Below are positions 62,101 through 64,000 of a DNA stretch of 64,000 nt, one piece after another. The position numbers were made by a program, and so were the translations under genes. The notes beneath the pieces are model-generated. The model was not told where the DNA came from. It did no database searches and saw only the letters and a list, made by a program, of their open reading frames with translations. Source of the DNA: Alphaproteobacteria bacterium (GTDB lineage: Bacteria > Pseudomonadota > Alphaproteobacteria > UBA828); NCBI GenBank assembly GCA_022826345.1, contig JAJDVB010000017.1:18487-82486 (forward strand), written 5' to 3'. The stretch's first letter is position 1. Each line of letters starts with the position of its first letter.

Positions 62101-62606
62101 TCGATGCGCATCTCGCCCGTCGCGTCGCGATGGATGACGTAGAACAGATGGTCCCGGCCGGGCTCGGGCGGACCAGGCGGGCGAGCGTCCGGTCTTGCCG
62201 GGGCTGACCGGGGCCAGTCGTCCAGCCAGCGGCGCACGTCCCGGGACACGTTTTCGCCGGCGCTCCCGGCGGTGATGAGGCGCGCCTTCGGCGAGAGATG
62301 CCGGGCGGCCAGCAGCACGGCGGCCGTGTGCTTGCAGTTGTGGCCGACCGGGCAGGAGCAATGCCCCTCGACCGGAACCAGCGTGCCGCCGCCGCCGGAT
62401 TCGTATCTGGCCACGACCGCATAGGGTTCAGGCCGGCTGCCCGAGACCATTCCGTAGAGCCGGCCGTCCGGGCCGAACTCGACCGTATGCACCATGCCGC
62501 GCTGGAAATACTCCAGCCCCCGCAGGTAGGAGCTTTCCCCGACCGCGTGCTCGATGTCAGACGTCGCGAAGATCGCCAAGCCGCTCTGTCCGCTTTCTCG
62601 CCCCAA
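59175..62606 (-). CDS. SWIM-domain SNF2-family DNA-dependent ATPase
   Basis: A 1143-residue protein. The N-terminus has a SWIM zinc finger, CSCPVGHNCKH (Cys 83, Cys 85, Cys 91, His 93). The C-terminal half is an SNF2/SWI2 ATPase: ADDMGLGKT (about 696-704), DEAQAVKNPAS, LTGTPLENSLQELW, and KVLVFSQFVEMLKLIE with AGGTGLNLTAAETVI and DRAHRIGQDKPV. Such proteins remodel protein-DNA complexes. Start is TTG 62606; no ATG precedes the SWIM domain. Known bacterial SWIM-SNF2 genes often travel in accessory regions. No core effector lies next to it apart from a 128-residue gene. Confidence 0.88.
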   Translation of the reverse strand: MGRESGQSGLAIFATSDIEHAVGESSYLRGLEYFQRGMVHTVEFGPDGRLYGMVSGSRPEPYAVVARYESGGGGTLVPVEGHCSCPVGHNCKHTAAVLLAARHLSPKARLITAGSAGENVSRDVRRWLDDWPRSAPARPDARPPGPPEPGRDHLFYVIHRDATGEMRIDPYRAYLKKDGEIGRNFREYREGMASAQSKFLTAEDAAFLGRLGYYQGDIWSLGYDWPEGDELVALIRGIVETGRARADDIRGMALSWAAPRRCVLAWEVGEAGRQRIAARDDAGTRLTLLPFPTPLFLDPQTGETGVAETGLPAGLASWFAAAPPVERGSAPAVAAKLSRIGQHAPVPKPHRVEERKDIRPEAVLVLFGCEHRRMRYAHDGRRVVSAGSGDAVLHPCARLEIVYPAAGGRVRAGQGDDIAVKDGDGYAIVRRDRAREAELLETLREAAEPHGWSDGERLRYGLGRQDEVPDADIVFPPPGEGEDDATGAGAGFAARAVPRLRTAGWRIEIDDSWPFRLHEGPVTFSTSLKANDTDWFSLRLSLEADGKKFDVAPIVLQLVAELPVDEWGRLEAEFDVARHLAGRNFQVRLDDGSWVVLDAMRFAPFAEAFLEAQGLLDFHRADAGRLFVLAEALEGSGALWTGGREILDLGAWLRALAEAPEEPPPAALKGELRPYQRTGYGWLKALSGSGFGGVLADDMGLGKTVQTLALLTHRHLEEKAECPSLLVVPTSLVGNWRREAARFVPDLKLLVLHGPDRRKRFAEIADHHLIITTYPLLNRDHEALFDRDYEIAVLDEAQAVKNPASAVSKRIREIRARQRLALTGTPLENSLQELWALYDWLVPGLLGSRKKFTTEFRTPIEKHGDRARQRLLAARVKPFLMRRTKEEVAPELPERTVIDDTIPLEGAQAALYESIRTTMDKRVREAIAARGLASSRIAILDALLKLRQVCCDPGLVKLPAARKVTASAKRARLLALLEELVAEGRKVLVFSQFVEMLKLIERDVAACGWGYAMLHGATKDRDAQVEAFQSGDLPLFLASLKAGGTGLNLTAAETVIVYDPWWNPATERQAMDRAHRIGQDKPVFVHRLIAEKTVEAVIQRMQARKQALADALFEGTGRGPLGLTDADIDALFGPAQSGSPTGT

Positions 62607-63191
62607 TCCACCGACGGCGCGCCCGCCGTCCCAGGCGGATGCGCCGACCGCCAGCGCCCCGTCTGGGATTGCGACCGACCCTGCGCCGGCCGCTCGCGGC
62701 GCGCAACCCCCGTCCCACGTCCCGCATGCCGCACGGGCATCCCTGTTCGGTTGGACGACAGGGGCGGACCCGCACCCGACTGCTGCGCCGTACGTTCAGA
62801 AAGCGTGACGCAGCGATAGCCGGAAGCCGTAGCCCTTCAGCCGCGCCTTCGTTGGCGCCAGATCGAGCGTCACGCGCGCGTTCAGGACCGCCGCGACCCC
62901 AGCCGTCGCCATCCACGCCGATCCCGTCCGCCTCCCATCAGCCACACTCTGTCGTCAACGCGCCGACAGCTTCCGGAAGTGACAGGCATTCTGTCGGTCG
63001 CCGGCGGCGGACGCGAAGACTTGACCGTCCCGATCGGCGCCTGAGCGCACTCGCCGATCCGGCGCCGGCTCCCAGCATGAGACGCCGGCCGCAAGCCCTG
63101 TAGCACACCGAGTAGTGGGCCGCAGAGGTGCTTGTGAAGGCCCGGCGCCCGGAGGGTGCCCGCGCCATCTCCCTGCAATTCGGAGCCGCCC
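62607..63191. other. Intergenic region, no complete gene
   Basis: The spacer between divergent SNF2 and AAA genes is very GC-rich and contains no frame with a ribosome site. One short minus-strand tail with barrel-like end is listed separately. Both flanking promoters must lie here but I cannot place boxes. Confidence 0.45.
62796..62960 (-). pseudogene. Possible C-terminal fragment of an outer-membrane protein
   Basis: A minus-strand frame encodes NARVTLDLAPTKARLKGYG and ends FRLSLRHAF followed by TGA. A terminal strand ending in Phe with alternating hydrophobic residues resembles the last beta-strand of autotransporter or porin barrels. The frame has no start or upstream domain. Chance is possible in GC-rich DNA. 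Confidence 0.3.
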
Positions 63192-63848
63192 ATGACCGAT
63201 CCCGACACAATTTCCGCCGACTACACGATCCGCCCCGCCGAGCTCGCCGAGGCCCTCAGCCTGCTGGCTCGCAGCCGGCAGCCGGTGATCGTCTGGAGTC
63301 CACCCGGCTGCGGCAAGAGCCAGATCGCGCAGCAGGTCGCGCAACAGGACGGCTACCGCTACGTCGACATCCGGGCGCTCCTCCTCGATCCCGTCGATCT
63401 CAGGGGCATCCCCTGGCGGGACGAGCACGGCCGCACGCGCTGGGCGCCGCCCTCGTTCCTGCCGCCCACCGACAGCACGGAGCTCTGGCTCCTCAACCTC
63501 GAGGAGCTGGCCTCCTGCGTGCCCATGGTCCAGGCCGCGCTCTACCAGCTCACCCTGGAGCGCAAGTGCGGCGAGTACGCGCTGCCCGAGGGCGCCTCGA
63601 TCATCGCCTGCAGCAACCGCGAGAACGACCGCGGCGTCGTCCACCGCATGCCCACGCCGCTCGCCAACCGCTTCGTCCACCTCGAGCTCCGGACGGATGC
63701 CCAGGACTGGCTGGCCTGGGCCGCCGCCAACGGAATCGCTCCGGAGGTGATGTTCTTCGTCCAGATGCGGCCCGAGCTGCTGCACCAGTTCGATCCCGAG
63801 TCCGCCTCCAAATCGTTCCCCACGCCCCGTAGCTGGGAGCTATGTTGA
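63192..63848 (+). CDS. MoxR-like AAA ATPase, C-terminally truncated
   Basis: A 218-residue protein with SPPGCGKSQIA (Walker A, about residues 36-46) and a Walker B-like stretch ELWLLNLEEL, in which the usual Asp reads Asn. IIACSNREND, then LANRFVHLEL follow as sensor 1 and arginine-finger regions. Family members normally continue past FPTPRSWE for another 50-100 residues; here the frame ends with LC and TGA, inside a 30-bp perfect palindrome. ATG 63192 has GGAG upstream. The gene is likely cut by an inserted element starting near 63837. MoxR-like AAA proteins often work with VWA proteins; none is in the window. Confidence 0.75.
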   Translation: MTDPDTISADYTIRPAELAEALSLLARSRQPVIVWSPPGCGKSQIAQQVAQQDGYRYVDIRALLLDPVDLRGIPWRDEHGRTRWAPPSFLPPTDSTELWLLNLEELASCVPMVQAALYQLTLERKCGEYALPEGASIIACSNRENDRGVVHRMPTPLANRFVHLELRTDAQDWLAWAAANGIAPEVMFFVQMRPELLHQFDPESASKSFPTPRSWELC

Positions 63849-63864
63849 GCTCAACATAGCTCCC
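63835..63864. repeat. Perfect 30-bp palindrome at the AAA gene break
   Basis: GGGAGCTATGTTGAG (63835-63849) is followed directly by its exact reverse complement (63850-63864). It contains the stop codon that truncates the AAA gene. Palindromes of this length occur at ends of insertion elements. Confidence 0.85.
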
Positions 63865-63993
63865 AATATCGCGGCTTCATGGATATGGTGAGAACAGGGC
63901 GACAGCCCACGGAGCGCTTGCTCTGGCGGCTAGATCGCTCAACATATTTCTGGCCTCCTCTCTTGGCTTCACCAAGACAAGAGGAGAGCCATC

Positions 63994-64000
63994 ATGTCAT
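63994..64000 (+). CDS. Start of a gene running off the window
   Basis: ATG 63994 is preceded by AGAGGAGAGCCATC with good ribosome-site spacing. Just upstream is an imperfect hairpin, CTCCTCTCTTGG with CCAAGACAAGAGGAG (63956-63985). Only two codons are visible. It may be the transposase of the element that begins near 63837. Confidence 0.35.

Noticed and set aside
52929..63848. An integrative conjugative element transfer module
   Set aside because: No relaxase, coupling protein, type IV secretion or partition genes are visible in this block, so only a cargo role can be suggested.

Overview
The window is high-GC DNA from an alphaproteobacterium, probably a free-living aerobe. The evidence for the class is a GcrA cell-cycle regulator (32.8 kb), the gene order topA-rnr (0-2.3 kb), lepB-rnc-era with acpS and a DUF2062 gene (28.8-32.4 kb), and the YfgM/bamB/der run (34.4-37.8 kb). 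I cannot name a genus from the sequence.

Region 1 (1-37.8 kb) is chromosomal backbone with metabolic accessory genes. It holds the topA tail and RNase R; an MFS carrier and a phytase-like esterase; an unusual two-subunit aconitase-type lyase followed by 5-oxoprolinase/allophanate-hydrolase-like subunits and a lone ABC permease; a probable 33-residue membrane protein; a minus-strand block (class III aminotransferase, Rid protein, methylthioribose kinase, M19-like protein); oligopeptidase B; flavoproteins; CuZn-SOD; and carbonic anhydrase. Next is a copper module in which cueR and copA diverge from a pair of MerR-type promoters with 19-bp spacers, each next to a cytochrome c gene. Then come carriers, an NCS2 permease fused to an HATPase-like domain, and the housekeeping genes.

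Region 2 (37.8-52.9 kb) is a degraded genomic island with lower GC. Its left edge has the 3' half of an initiator tRNA-fMet (attachment-site remnant), a terminator hairpin and short direct repeats resembling integrase arm sites. A related GGGAATC-type repeat recurs at 49.2 and 52.1 kb, and only a C-terminal integrase fragment remains. The cargo is defence-like: a four-gene operon made of a type III-like adenine methyltransferase, an NDT/TIR-like protein, an OLD-like AAA/TOPRIM protein and a Res-type helicase-nuclease; then a PIN-like protein and a NACHT NTPase with a possible nuclease-like N-terminus.

Region 3 (52.9-64 kb) is a DNA-processing accessory block: RecQ, a type IA topoisomerase (TopB-like), a small GIY-YIG-like protein, a decayed duplicate of the topoisomerase tail, IS3 and RecD2-like remnants, a SWIM-SNF2 ATPase, and a MoxR-like AAA gene that stops early in a perfect 30-bp palindrome, probably the end of an inserted element. 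No CRISPR array, rRNA or complete tRNA was seen.

The best candidate for an undescribed system is the operon at 39.34-47.72 kb, which places two putative effector or sensor proteins between the modification and restriction subunits. The NACHT protein nearby is the second candidate.
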